Shown here: positions 10,602 through 21,103 of the stretch, one piece after another
Layout of the letters: every line of letters begins with the position of its first letter
Numbering within the stretch: the first letter of the stretch is position 1
Origin: an uncultured Alphaproteobacteria bacterium
Lineage (GTDB): Bacteria; Pseudomonadota; Alphaproteobacteria; Rhodobacterales; Rhodobacteraceae
Reading direction: 5' to 3'
NCBI GenBank assembly: GCA_902586855.1
Contig: CACIIZ010000005.1
Location: forward strand, 1-53,813
DNA length: 53,813 bases
Program-made: the position numbers and the translations under genes
Notes under the pieces: model-generated
What the model was told of the DNA's origin: nothing
Databases searched by the model: none
What the model saw: only the letters and a program-made list of their open reading frames with translations

Positions 10602-11738
10602 TTAAATACGCTCAATTTCCATTACAATATGAATGTAGTCCATTGAGTGCTCACTTGGGTTTTGAGCAACCTCATTTTCATAGTTCGTGTAAAAAGACTC
10701 TATGATATTGTCTATTTGTGGATCTGTGCGGCCCGTTAGAGCACTTCGGAAAATAGTTTCCGACCAACTTCTAATTGTCGGAATAAATTCCCTTGCAAAC
10801 TCGGCTGGTGCAACAGTTTCTTTGTTATTTTCGAACTGCTCTCGGTAAGGACATTTTGTCAACTTTGTGAAGATTTTATTAAGCTTAAGTCCTATTTCCT
10901 TTGCAAGGCAGTGATGACCTAGAAATGGCCTGCTGAATTCCTCAATTGTTCGATAATGCTGAGGAAAAGTAGCTGAGACAAACTCTTCTTTCGTGATGAT
11001 ACCGTTATCTAAATGATTTCTCCAATGGCGATTAAAACTATCAAACATTGAATTACCCCCTGTATTACCAAGATATCTACCATTTTCATCGATTCCAAAG
11101 TTGATACAGATAAACCGTCCCCCAGGCTGGAGTTCGTTTGCTCGAGCTCGTAAGATAGACTCCCAATCGTTAAGAGCTTGCCTTTCAAATTTTTGTCGCT
11201 CTAGTTTGGAAGCCCCCACCATGTGGACATGATTTAAAATTTGACAAGGCTTTTCTGAGATGTAGTGCATTGCTGTGGCCGAAAAAGCTAGCGAAAGTGT
11301 TCCGGAGGCAACTAGTTGACGATGAAAACCTGTTCCACAGGCATGAACATATACATTTTTAAACTCTTTTTGGTAGGCTAAATCAGCATTTTCACCCATG
11401 CCCTGCATTGTTTTAAAAAGAGTTGAGAAATCATTTGAAGCTAAATCAGTATAAATTATTTCTATTGGTCGTTGGTCGCCTCTCATTCTGACAAATCTAA
11501 TTAAGTTATACCAAAGTTCCTGACTAGTTCCACCATCTGCAGAACCGAAATCAGCAAAGCGTAAATGCTTAGATTTAGTAATCTTGCTGATCGCATCTAC
11601 AACTAAATGTAAGGAAGAATCTATTGCAAACTTTGCTCCAATAGTTTTTTTTGAATAATATCCTGCACTTTTCATAGATAGTTCAGATTGAGTATTTAAC
11701 TTACCTTCATTTTTCTCAACCATTTTATTTTCCCTCAA
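10602..11738 (-). CDS. SABATH-like carboxyl methyltransferase
   Basis: FADFGSADGGTSQELWYNLI, IIYTDLASNDFSTLF, LSLAFSATAMHYIS, LQPGGRFICINFG: arrangement typical of SABATH methyltransferases. Confidence 0.7.
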   Translation of the reverse strand: MRENKMVEKNEGKLNTQSELSMKSAGYYSKKTIGAKFAIDSSLHLVVDAISKITKSKHLRFADFGSADGGTSQELWYNLIRFVRMRGDQRPIEIIYTDLASNDFSTLFKTMQGMGENADLAYQKEFKNVYVHACGTGFHRQLVASGTLSLAFSATAMHYISEKPCQILNHVHMVGASKLERQKFERQALNDWESILRARANELQPGGRFICINFGIDENGRYLGNTGGNSMFDSFNRHWRNHLDNGIITKEEFVSATFPQHYRTIEEFSRPFLGHHCLAKEIGLKLNKIFTKLTKCPYREQFENNKETVAPAEFAREFIPTIRSWSETIFRSALTGRTDPQIDNIIESFYTNYENEVAQNPSEHSMDYIHIVMEIERI

Positions 11739-11782
11739 AAACTGAATAGTTTTTTGTCAAACTCTCTAAATAAAAATAACAT

Positions 11783-12688
11783 TTAGCTCGTTGCGAAAGT
11801 AGCTAAACGTTTTGCCAAATATTCACTGGCGTCTTCTTGTAAAAAATGACCTGCTCCTTTTGTAATAAAATGATCCTGCTCTTTTGCACCTGGAACAAGT
11901 TGAATAAAAAGCTTTTCAATGCCTCGCATAATTGGATCTTGATCAGAAAAACAGGTTAGAAAGGGTTTTTTCAGCTCTTTTAGTTTTTTCCAGGCATTTT
12001 TTTGAGACTCATGTTCTGGATCATTAATATTATCAGGGACTAAAACAGGAAACTGTCGAGCTCCAGATTTATATTGCTCGTTTGGGAACGGTGCATCATA
12101 TGCATCGATCTCGGACGGAGTTAAACCACGAACAGTTCCTCTGTCAACTATATTTCCTATCCTAAAGCTTTCAGAAGTTTGACTATAGTGCCTCCAAGAG
12201 TAAAACTCTTTTCCTAGATCTTCTTTTCCTGTTGGTAATCCTGTATTCCCCAACATCACCTTACTAAAAACTTTTGGATTCTCTACCAATATTCTCAGAC
12301 CTATTAAACCGCCCCAATCTTGCGCAAATAAAACAGATTCTCTGATACCAAGTTTAACCAAGAATTGTCTCAACCAGTTTATATGTGATTGATATGTGTA
12401 ACACTTTCGCTCTACAGGTTTATCACTTTTCCCAAATCCTATGAGATCGGGTGCAATTACTCTCAATCTAGAATTAACCAAAATTGGGATCATATTTCTA
12501 TATAAGTAGGACCAAGTTGGCTCTCCATGGAGCAGAATAACTGGCAAGTCTTTATTATCACCTTCATCAAGATAATGAACACGTATGGCACCCAAATTTG
12601 CATCCGTAATTTCAACATAATTAGACTTAAAGTTGTAATTTTCTAAAGACGAAAATCTATAACCTGCCGTGCGAAGAATTAGGCTCAT
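11783..12688 (-). CDS. Haloalkane dehalogenase-like alpha/beta hydrolase
   Basis: VILLHGEPTWSYLYRNMIP, VIAPDLIGFGKSDKP, LFAQDWGGLIGLR (Asp nucleophile elbow), GAGHFLQED. Confidence 0.85.
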   Translation of the reverse strand: MSLILRTAGYRFSSLENYNFKSNYVEITDANLGAIRVHYLDEGDNKDLPVILLHGEPTWSYLYRNMIPILVNSRLRVIAPDLIGFGKSDKPVERKCYTYQSHINWLRQFLVKLGIRESVLFAQDWGGLIGLRILVENPKVFSKVMLGNTGLPTGKEDLGKEFYSWRHYSQTSESFRIGNIVDRGTVRGLTPSEIDAYDAPFPNEQYKSGARQFPVLVPDNINDPEHESQKNAWKKLKELKKPFLTCFSDQDPIMRGIEKLFIQLVPGAKEQDHFITKGAGHFLQEDASEYLAKRLATFATS

Positions 12689-13066
12689 TACTAAAGCTCC
12701 TTAATGAAAAAGAATTGTGGTGAGATAATAATGACTCAGAATATAATCAATGAAAAGGTCTGACTTTGTCATATTCCCAAGCCAGGGAGTACGAGCCGTT
12801 AAACTTGTTTAGGATAGTGCGTAGTCTTCTGAAATACTTGATCTGTTTACATATGGTAATGTATTTCAGAAAAAGAAAAACATTTTAACCTCGTCTGAAA
12901 TCCCATAGTGGAGACTGAACATGTTTTCAAATTCTTATTACAACCTTAATTTATCCGTCTTGGTTAGGTTTAAGATAGTATGTGGTCAGTTTTAGGGAGA
13001 TCAGCTTGATTAACTAACTTTATGGCCGCACAAGAAAACTATTTCTTAGACGATCGAAACTACTCA

Positions 13067-13447
13067 TTAAATCAAATTATTACCTGCTTTTACCCAAGCT
13101 GCTGATCCTCCTTCTAAATTACTTACATCTTTAAAACCCATGTCTTGGAGTGTTTTAGTTGCTAAGGCACCTTGTCCTCCTGCTCCACAGTAAACTATAA
13201 TTTTTTTATTGGTGGTTATTTCCTTTTTCTTAAAGGGGTTATCTTCTCTTTGGTCAGCATAAAATTCTAAGAAACCTCTATTGGCATGTATTGCGTTTGG
13301 TATCATACCTGAATTATCCACTACATCCCTTGATTGAACATCAATTATGAGGGTTTGAGGATGATCCAATATTAATTTTAATTCATCAACAGTTATAGTC
13401 TTAATTTCTAAGTTTGCTTCATTTAATAAATCAATAAAACTTTTCAT
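13067..13447 (-). CDS. Rhodanese-like domain protein
   Basis: LIIDVQSRDVVDNSGMIPNAIHA, IIVYCGAGGQGALATKTLQDMGF. Confidence 0.88.
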   Translation of the reverse strand: MKSFIDLLNEANLEIKTITVDELKLILDHPQTLIIDVQSRDVVDNSGMIPNAIHANRGFLEFYADQREDNPFKKKEITTNKKIIVYCGAGGQGALATKTLQDMGFKDVSNLEGGSAAWVKAGNNLI

Positions 13448-13745
13448 AAATAATTCCTCTCTTATTAAAATTGTATTTCATTAAGTACTCGAATACTCAG
13501 GTCAATATATTTGATTATAAGACCATGTACAAATTACCAAATTTCTCTTGAAAATAAAAATTTCAAAAACACAGACGTCACACGGTCACTGTTCAAATTG
13601 AGATATTTTAACAATTTCCATACAAAGTGTTGATAAATTGCTGGTTTAGTAGACCACTCAATTTCGGTGGGAAATAAAGTATAGTGATTAATTATAGATT
13701 CGGTCTTTGGTGCTTAAACTCATTCTTGAGAATCATCGTTTCAGA

Positions 13746-14771
13746 TTATTCGTGCATTAAGAAATTTAGTCCGTCATTTCTATTATCAAAATATCGTAGG
13801 GGTATAATTTGTTTGCCTGCTTTTGGTAAGTTAAAAAGGCCATAAATGCCGTATGAGTACAAACGCCCCATTGATCCTCCAAAATCCTCCCAAGAACTGA
13901 TGAAATAACTTCCTAAACATGGAGATTTAATACTAGGAGCAAGTAGAACACATGTTTTCTGATTTACATTTTTTATAACACGATAGCCTTTTTGATAGGA
14001 GGGCTGATATTCTGTTTCTTCTACTACGACGTTTAATTCTTGATTAAATTGGAGTTTTGTAACACTTCCTAAGCATTTATCAATTGAAGTGCCCAAGGAT
14101 ATCTTTGGGCAGTCATTGCCTCCACACCAATCTGTTAATATCGGGGCATACTCATTAATCTCCCGACCTAAATATTTGCCGGGGTAACCTCGAAAGTCTT
14201 TGGCATCAGTAATTTTAAAATATTTAGCTAAAGAGCTAAATTCATCGTCAAACCAGTCACTTTTAAAGCAAATGGGGTGCAAATAGCGATCCTCTATTTT
14301 CCAACCAATTTGTGTTGAAAATACCTCTTGGTTGGCACCATTAATGGCGTAGATTTTTAGGTTTTGACTATTTATTTCATTCCCAAAATAGGTATACCAG
14401 AGTAGACCATTCCCAAGAAAATAACCTCTCCATCCAGCTGGAGAACACAAAGGTTTATTATTTAATATTTCAAGGGTCCACTCAGAACCAAAAATCTCAC
14501 CAAAAGATTTAGAGAGGGCAAAACTTCTTCTAGGACCATTATCTAACTCACCATCAATTAAATTAAAGAGATTGAAAGTACTCTTTTTCGTGACAAAATC
14601 TTGTATCAACAAACCAAATTCATACGCTTGTTGATCTTCCTGATTGCCGCAGTTTTCAGCAGTACAACTAAAGACAAAAAACAAAAACAGATTCATTATC
14701 AAAAAGAGTAATTTCATTATCCTAGAGTTCATCCTTTTGGTGATAAGAGTAAGATATTTATAATTGTGCAT
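13746..14771 (-). CDS. Hypothetical secreted protein/lipoprotein
   Basis: Hydrophobic N-terminal segment LLFLIMNLFLFFVFSC; no recognised domain. Confidence 0.6.
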   Translation of the reverse strand: MHNYKYLTLITKRMNSRIMKLLFLIMNLFLFFVFSCTAENCGNQEDQQAYEFGLLIQDFVTKKSTFNLFNLIDGELDNGPRRSFALSKSFGEIFGSEWTLEILNNKPLCSPAGWRGYFLGNGLLWYTYFGNEINSQNLKIYAINGANQEVFSTQIGWKIEDRYLHPICFKSDWFDDEFSSLAKYFKITDAKDFRGYPGKYLGREINEYAPILTDWCGGNDCPKISLGTSIDKCLGSVTKLQFNQELNVVVEETEYQPSYQKGYRVIKNVNQKTCVLLAPSIKSPCLGSYFISSWEDFGGSMGRLYSYGIYGLFNLPKAGKQIIPLRYFDNRNDGLNFLMHE

Positions 14772-14940
14772 CAGGCAAGTTAGGGATGTCTAGTGCGAGT
14801 TATTTTTTTGGACTTTAAAAAGTGCCTATTATTTCATCAAATAAAATTTATAACCTTACGTAAGTTTTAGATTTCGCTTATTTTAAATTGAATTTCATAC
14901 TTAATCATCAGTATTCATAAAGTATTTAAGGAGAACAATA

Positions 14941-15345
14941 ATGCTGGGGAAAAAAGCTGGGTCAATGACTTTAAAAGAAACCTCTAAGCCAGTAGAGTCT
15001 GGAAAATATGGATTGCCTGCTATGGAAACACATAATGTTGGTGGCGGAACGCTTCTAGGTTATGATGTTCAGGCGCGAGCAACATTTACCGCTGAGATGC
15101 GGCCGGACGGTTCATGGCTAGGCGAATGTCCTGCTGGGGTTGTAATGTGTGCAGAAGGTGTTGCTACATTTAGATGCAATGGCGTTGGGAACATGACAGA
15201 GAGTGGTGGTGTGAAGTTTCATGGTGGTGCTACATTTGAAACTACATCTAAATCCTTATCTGAACTGAATGGAAAGTATTATGTATTCTCCTACGTTTCT
15301 GATTCAGAAGGTAATGCAGAATGGGATCTTTACCCCTGCGTATAG
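14941..15345 (+). CDS. Small hypothetical protein (134 aa)
   Basis: Strong AAGGAG SD at about 14930; ATG start; translated composition protein-like. Confidence 0.7.
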   Translation: MLGKKAGSMTLKETSKPVESGKYGLPAMETHNVGGGTLLGYDVQARATFTAEMRPDGSWLGECPAGVVMCAEGVATFRCNGVGNMTESGGVKFHGGATFETTSKSLSELNGKYYVFSYVSDSEGNAEWDLYPCV

Positions 15346-15502
15346 TAAACGTATTAGCCTAGAGTTACGGCTCTAGGTTCCAATTAAAAGGAAAAGGTAT
15401 GTATATCATACCGAGTAGCAACTGTTTAACTTCATTCAGCTCTAACTTTTAAAAATGCAAAAAATATTAGTGATGGAAGTTGCTTGGGTAAGATTAGCCA
15501 TG

Positions 15503-16441
15503 CTAGTAATTATTTATGGTTTCCTCTTTATTTCCTTTGTTCAGTCTTTTGAAAAAGATAGCAATCCCCACAGCAATTACTCCACCCAAAAAAAGACTTA
15601 ATGGTTGAGCTCCTAAGGTTTCAAACCACTGTGTATAAAAATGTATTGCACCAAATATTCCTAATACATTTATTAACCACACTCTATTTGCTTTCCACGC
15701 CCAAAATGCTGTTCCAAAAATAGCTACAGCCCATGTGATTGAAAAGAAATATTCTGACTCTAACCAGACATCACCTCCCAACGAACCGATCCAAAAACCT
15801 AAATTAACAAGTAAGACTGAAACACGAGATCCAGTAATTAATAGTTTCTCATCATCTGCTCCAACTTTCTTTGAAAGCAAATAAAAACATATAGCTAAAA
15901 TTGAGAATGCGACAATGGTAAGGGACGGATACTCAAGCCAAATAAAATAGGATGCAAATTCATATCCTACTCCTGAACCTAGTAGAGTTGACAAATTTAA
16001 GACAGCGAGCGTAGCAAGTAAACTGCTTTTCACAAAGTAGGAGGAACATCCTAAAATAATTGTCACGACAGCTATGGACCGGTATGTAATATCTTGGAAC
16101 CAATGCTCTTCAAGCCATACTATAGCTACGGAACCCATCAGTAGACCTGACATTAGGCAGGTAGTTGAAAGTACTGTCCATTGATCACTTGCCCTAATTT
16201 TAACTAAAACGCCAACTGCGCAAACTATCAATCCAAAAGCAAAGCAAGAATACGGAGAAGGAGTTAAGGCTATAGCTCCAATACTCGAAGCTACTATACC
16301 AAATCCCACCAAAAGATTAAAAGCTAAACTAGTTGTTTGCCTTTTTGAAAGTAAAAGTAACTTATTATACTCGATTTGATCAATTTGACCCTCTTCCAGT
16401 AGTTCTTTAATATTCAGTACTATTTTCATAAAGGTAAGCAT
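15503..16441 (-). CDS. Multi-pass membrane protein (DUF2157-like)
   Basis: Short soluble N-terminus (ELLEEGQIDQIEYNKL) followed by about 9-10 hydrophobic segments. Confidence 0.6.
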   Translation of the reverse strand: MLTFMKIVLNIKELLEEGQIDQIEYNKLLLLSKRQTTSLAFNLLVGFGIVASSIGAIALTPSPYSCFAFGLIVCAVGVLVKIRASDQWTVLSTTCLMSGLLMGSVAIVWLEEHWFQDITYRSIAVVTIILGCSSYFVKSSLLATLAVLNLSTLLGSGVGYEFASYFIWLEYPSLTIVAFSILAICFYLLSKKVGADDEKLLITGSRVSVLLVNLGFWIGSLGGDVWLESEYFFSITWAVAIFGTAFWAWKANRVWLINVLGIFGAIHFYTQWFETLGAQPLSLFLGGVIAVGIAIFFKRLNKGNKEETINNY

Positions 16442-16493
16442 ACAGGAAATTACTTATCTGAAAAGTTAAACTTTCGCACTATTTACAGCCAAA

Positions 16494-16950
16494 ATGTGTG
16501 AACAGTATCACTTGTTTAAGTTAAGGCCCCACTTTTTTGAAAAGGTGTCATCCACCCTTCCAATGGGAGGAATATTCTCTGTTCATGCCTATAAAGTAAG
16601 GCATGCTTGCAAAACGCCACGCCAGTTCTAATGCAGTCACACCCATTCCCAGAAGCGGGATCAGTAATATAACTTAATGAGTAAAAGCCACAAAACCCTA
16701 TTTTAAGGGGATTTTATGACCCAAAAAGTTTTTGAATCTTGGAAACGCTTGTCGCGCATAAAATTTTTTGAGAGCGTTGACATAAGTGTCAATAGTATTA
16801 TCGGTCGCACAAACACGTGTAAATAATGATAGGGCGTATAAGCAGTTGCATTGATCAACAATAGTTCTGCTAAGTTCTACCTTGTCACCACCTTTTTATA
16901 GATTCTAACCTAGGCTAAATCCAATCACTCTCACATTCTGGTTAGGAAAA
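16494..16950. repeat. Decayed copy of island repeat module including a degenerate tRNA-Ser-like fragment (about 16716-16773)
   Basis: aaaatgtgtgaacagtatcacttg..., ccacccttccaatgggagga..., ttatgacccaaaaagtttttgaatcttggaaacgcttg...gagagcg aligns by eye with the better copies at 29.7, 36.5, 39.05, 41.9 and 51.1 kb. Confidence 0.65.
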
Positions 16951-17050
16951 GATCTTCATATTTTGTCCTTCTCTGTTTAATACTAAGAATCTTCACAAAT
17001 CAAAAAGATTGCATAGACTGTGATAGCAGATTACTGATAGTCCTGGTGAT

Positions 17051-17689
17051 ATGAAAAAAGTAAGTTTTATAGCTAACAAATTACTCTTGGTTTGGGTTAT
17101 TTCTATGGTTCCTCATTATGTTAGAGGTCATCAAGTTAGTTGTACTGAATATGAATGCTATGCTCAGCAATGTAGGTATAATATAGTATTTCATGGACCA
17201 GACCACAGGTACGGTTATAGTTGGGCCAAAAAAAAGGGTTTTTTATATTGTGGTGGAAATACTAAATTAAACCTGGTTTTTAGACAAAGTGAGATTTCCT
17301 CAAATCAATCAAACCCAAGCCTACTTCAGTGCAGTTTAAATGGTCATATTTTTCAAGTTGATGTTAGAAAAGAGAAGTGGTGGTCTTGGTTAAGTGGTCA
17401 TTTAATTGATTCTGGCAATTGTTATGATTTCAAAAAATCACAGGTAGCTGGCTCTGATCCCCTAAGAAATGGATTTCGTATCCTGTCAAGCCAGAGACGA
17501 CTTACTGTTCAGTCTAACCTATCAAGTCTAGGATACTATCAATCAAGTATTGATGGACTATATGGTTTGAATACTAGAAAAGCATTAATTTTGTACAACA
17601 AGAATAAATTAGGTAATTTGGATGTAAATCAAAAAGATAATGTTGATAGTCTACTAGCAAGTATCTTGACAATGAAAACTTCCAAATAA
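17051..17689 (+). CDS. Secreted protein with C-terminal peptidoglycan-binding-like motif
   Basis: Signal-like N-terminus; LTVQSNLSSLGYYQSSIDGLYGLNTRKALILYNK resembles PGB_1. Confidence 0.6.
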   Translation: MKKVSFIANKLLLVWVISMVPHYVRGHQVSCTEYECYAQQCRYNIVFHGPDHRYGYSWAKKKGFLYCGGNTKLNLVFRQSEISSNQSNPSLLQCSLNGHIFQVDVRKEKWWSWLSGHLIDSGNCYDFKKSQVAGSDPLRNGFRILSSQRRLTVQSNLSSLGYYQSSIDGLYGLNTRKALILYNKNKLGNLDVNQKDNVDSLLASILTMKTSK

Positions 17690-17869
17690 CCTGTTCCATC
17701 TTCTAATTTCTTTGCCACTTGCTAACTAGTAATTAATGAAAACAGAGGTTAAGTTTTATTTTGGTTATAATGCCCCCATTCCATTCTTCAATTGAACTGT
17801 ATTAGACCAATTTAATTCTAGGTAATAAATAACAAACTTCCTCACAGATAATTTAAGGATTTTAAAATA

Positions 17870-18223
17870 ATGGCTCACAAACACTTCATTTGCACGCATA
17901 CATTTTCTTCTGAAAATAATCGTCGTTTATTTTTAACGCCTCCAGAGAAAAGAACTCCTCCCACTAAGAGACTTAATGAAAAGGAATGGAGTAAAGCATC
18001 AAAAGGAACTTATGCAATCTGTTTGCAAACTTGGGTAGGAAATGATGATTTCTTCTTTTGCCATTGGATTGCAAAAGATGAAGATCAAATATATAAACAG
18101 CTCGAGGCTTGGGAACTTAACCACATAGTGAATACTCTTATCCACCCAATGAACCGCTTCATGTCAGCCTACAGAAACTCTGATGAAATAGAACAATTTC
18201 CAGAGTCTGGCGACAAGTGGTAA
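17870..18223 (+). CDS. Small hypothetical protein (117 aa)
   Basis: ATG with upstream SD-like sequence (ttaagga), protein-like composition. Confidence 0.65.
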   Translation: MAHKHFICTHTFSSENNRRLFLTPPEKRTPPTKRLNEKEWSKASKGTYAICLQTWVGNDDFFFCHWIAKDEDQIYKQLEAWELNHIVNTLIHPMNRFMSAYRNSDEIEQFPESGDKW

Positions 18224-18523
18224 GGAAGAAGAATAACTTTTCAAAATATAAATTAGAGAAAAAGTCTATACCACCAAATTGAAGGACTGTCCTATGAATA
18301 TATAGGCAAAAAAGGAAAGGCCCACTTATAAATTGGAACCCTTTCGGCTAATTGGTAGACATCTTTACCAAACCAAAAATAAAACTAAATAAAAATGTAA
18401 AACTATGAAGCTTTACGCTGGGTAATAATTGATTAATTTCAAAATTGATCTTTTAATTTATAATGTTGGCTTTTGTTGGCTTTCGAATTGAGAAATCACT
18501 GCTTAATCTAAAGGAAAATCATA

Positions 18524-18859
18524 ATGACGTTACGCTGTACTTACATAAATTATACTGATGATGCATTAGTAAATATCATTAAAAACAAAGAAAATAGAGC
18601 GATTGCCATGGAAAAAACACTTAAGAGTATTGGAGGAGAGTTAATTGGTTACTATGGATTAATTGGACAAGACTATGATGTAATGATGATAACTAAAGTT
18701 GACAGTCTCAGAGATTATATGAGTTTAGTTGCTAAGGCTATGCTTGGAGGAGCGATTAAAGATATAAAAACTGTCCACCTCTATACTGGTGAAGATGTTG
18801 AACATGCTGCTTCTAAGGCACTAGGAGAAAGTATAGACTACACCCCAGCAGGTTTATGA
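18524..18859 (+). CDS. GYD-domain-like small protein
   Basis: SIGGELIGYYGLIGQDYDVMMITKVD matches GYD family pattern; SD aaagga. Confidence 0.75.
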   Translation: MTLRCTYINYTDDALVNIIKNKENRAIAMEKTLKSIGGELIGYYGLIGQDYDVMMITKVDSLRDYMSLVAKAMLGGAIKDIKTVHLYTGEDVEHAASKALGESIDYTPAGL

Positions 18860-18880
18860 TAAAAAGAAAAGGAGAAATAA

Positions 18881-19165
18881 ATGATAGTTATGTTAACACA
18901 AGATCTTTCTAAAGGGTTTGCTCCATGGAAAGAAATGTATTTTGAAAATCAAGCTGAGTTAAATGCTCTTGGCGCAAAATTAGTTTTTGCTGGCCCGCAT
19001 AAAGACGACGACAATAAGATGATGGTTTTAATTGATTTTGAGTCTCCAGAGGCCATGAAAGCATTTGCTGGTCACGAAGAACTGAAGGCAAAACGTGTCG
19101 CTGCTGGAGCAATTTTAGAATCTAATGTTCTAACAATAATGGGGGATGAGTCTTTCACAGGATAG
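18881..19165 (+). CDS. Small dimeric alpha/beta-barrel-like protein, DUF3764-like
   Basis: SD aaaaggag; similar to ORFs at 26901 and 48566 (sKGFaxWKEM..., GPHKDDDNKMMVLIDFESPEAMKAF). Confidence 0.7.
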   Translation: MIVMLTQDLSKGFAPWKEMYFENQAELNALGAKLVFAGPHKDDDNKMMVLIDFESPEAMKAFAGHEELKAKRVAAGAILESNVLTIMGDESFTG

Positions 19166-19630
19166 AAACAAGTAAGTTTACAGATAAGATTTGGTAACTA
19201 AAATATGTGAACGCTATCACTTGCTTTAATCGGGGCCTTATTTTTTAGGGTAGGGGCCATCACCCCTAGTGGTTAAAATAACCCAAGATAGTTCTAGCTG
19301 CTGACATATATCTATAAGAGGAGAACACGATATACTAAAGGTCTATCTTAATTAGCGGATATTCTATTCTATTGATAAATCACCATACAATAAGCTAAAA
19401 ACTTTTTGAGAAACCATTGTACTGAACGCGATAGTTTTTCTGTTATTCTTCCCAAATAGAAATAGATAAAACACTTAAGAAGATTATTACAAATAGTGGA
19501 ATGGATCCAATTACTTGGGAACTAATCCATTGGATTGATTTCTCAGATTTGGTGCGGACGGAATAGTCGTAAATGTATTTATAAGATACACATGTTCAAC
19601 AAGCTTTTTTTTAAAAGGGTGTTATACAAA

Positions 19631-20539
19631 ATGAAATTTATAAACTGGGTAACACATCCAAGTTACGATATACCATTACCACTAAAGCATCGCTTTACCT
19701 CAAGTAAGTTCTCCGATCTTTTTACAAAGTTGCAAGGTTTGGATCTAATTAATTCTGCAACTTTAAATTCACCGAGTAAGGCTAACGAGGATGAATTGTC
19801 GGTGGGACACTGTATTAATTATATTTCAAGAATAAAATCAGGATCAATTTCTAAAAAAGAGGAGAGAAAACTCGGATTAACTTGGTCCCCTGAATTGTCG
19901 AATCGATCTTTTCTTGCCGTAAATGGAACTCTACTAACCGCAAAACTCGCTATTGAAAATGGTATCGCTTGTCACCTGGCTGGCGGTACCCACCATGCAC
20001 AATATAATTTTGGTTCTGGTTTTTGCGTCTTTAATGATCTTGCATATACTTCCATTCATCTTCTCAAAAGAAGAATGGTAAAGAAAATATTGATTTTCGA
20101 TTGTGATGTGCATCAAGGAGATGGTACGGCCAATATCTTAGCAGACAATCCTAATGTATTCACCTGTTCAATCCATTCTAGAAAAAATTTTCCAGTTATT
20201 AAGGCCAACAGTGATCTTGATATAGAATTAGAAGACGAGATAGGAAATAAAAAATATCAAGATATCATTGAACATACAATTAAAAGGTGTGTGAATTTTT
20301 TTCAACCAGATTTGGTTTTATATGATGCTGGCATCGATGTTCACGTGAATGATCAATTGGGAAGGTTAAATATTAATGATGAAGGTTGCCTAAGCAGAGA
20401 TCTATTCGTTTTAAGTTATTTGAAGAAACATAGTATACCTGTGGCTACAGTTATCGGAGGTGGATACTCAAAGGATAGAATAGAACTAGCAAATAGACAT
20501 AGCATAATTTTTAGAGCTGCTCACGAAGTTTATAGTTAG
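19631..20539 (+). CDS. Histone deacetylase/acetoin utilisation (AcuC-like) family protein
   Basis: LAGGTHHAQYNFGSGFCVFNDLA, ILIFDCDVHQGDGTANIL, LVLYDAGIDVHVNDQLG; ATG at 19631 preferred over upstream start. Confidence 0.9.
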   Translation: MKFINWVTHPSYDIPLPLKHRFTSSKFSDLFTKLQGLDLINSATLNSPSKANEDELSVGHCINYISRIKSGSISKKEERKLGLTWSPELSNRSFLAVNGTLLTAKLAIENGIACHLAGGTHHAQYNFGSGFCVFNDLAYTSIHLLKRRMVKKILIFDCDVHQGDGTANILADNPNVFTCSIHSRKNFPVIKANSDLDIELEDEIGNKKYQDIIEHTIKRCVNFFQPDLVLYDAGIDVHVNDQLGRLNINDEGCLSRDLFVLSYLKKHSIPVATVIGGGYSKDRIELANRHSIIFRAAHEVYS

Positions 20540-21103
20540 GTGAAGGTTCATCCCTGAGTAACATTATTTAAAATCCAAGCGATAATACAGACAGGGCGCT
20601 AACATACAGTAATCCACATAAATAAAAGTGGGTTTTACTTATGCGCCTCTCTCATCTAATCATGCAGCTCACTCTTTCAGCTTACCAATTAAATTTTACC
20701 TTTTCCTCAGAGTAAAATTTGTTTGCAACCCAACAAGAATAAGACAAAAGAGCCTATTTGAAAAACTAAACATTATCATATCTTTAACATCTTAAGTTAA
20801 GAAAAAAGTAAAAAGAAATTCTGATTGGTGGACAGCAGTGAAAATATTGTTTGGGATATATGACCTATAGAAGCAACTATACAAGTCCTTATAGATAAGG
20901 AGTAGGAGTTAAGCTTTTTTTAGGAATTAGAAGTATTTGTGCAAAAATATGCCCTCAGTACCGTTTATTACTCTGATTTTGTTTCTTCTTGTTTTTTCAA
21001 TTGCTAAATCCAGGCAGTAATTAATCTAGTATTTTCTTTTCTCATAAATTGGTTTATTTAATCTTTAAAGACTGAAGATTAGGGATTTCTCAAGGGTTTT
21101 GTT

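Noticed and set aside
20691-20720. aaattttac...gtaaaattt inverted repeat downstream of the HDAC-like gene
   Set aside because: AT-rich 9-bp stem about 150 bp past the stop; plausible but too weak to call a terminator.
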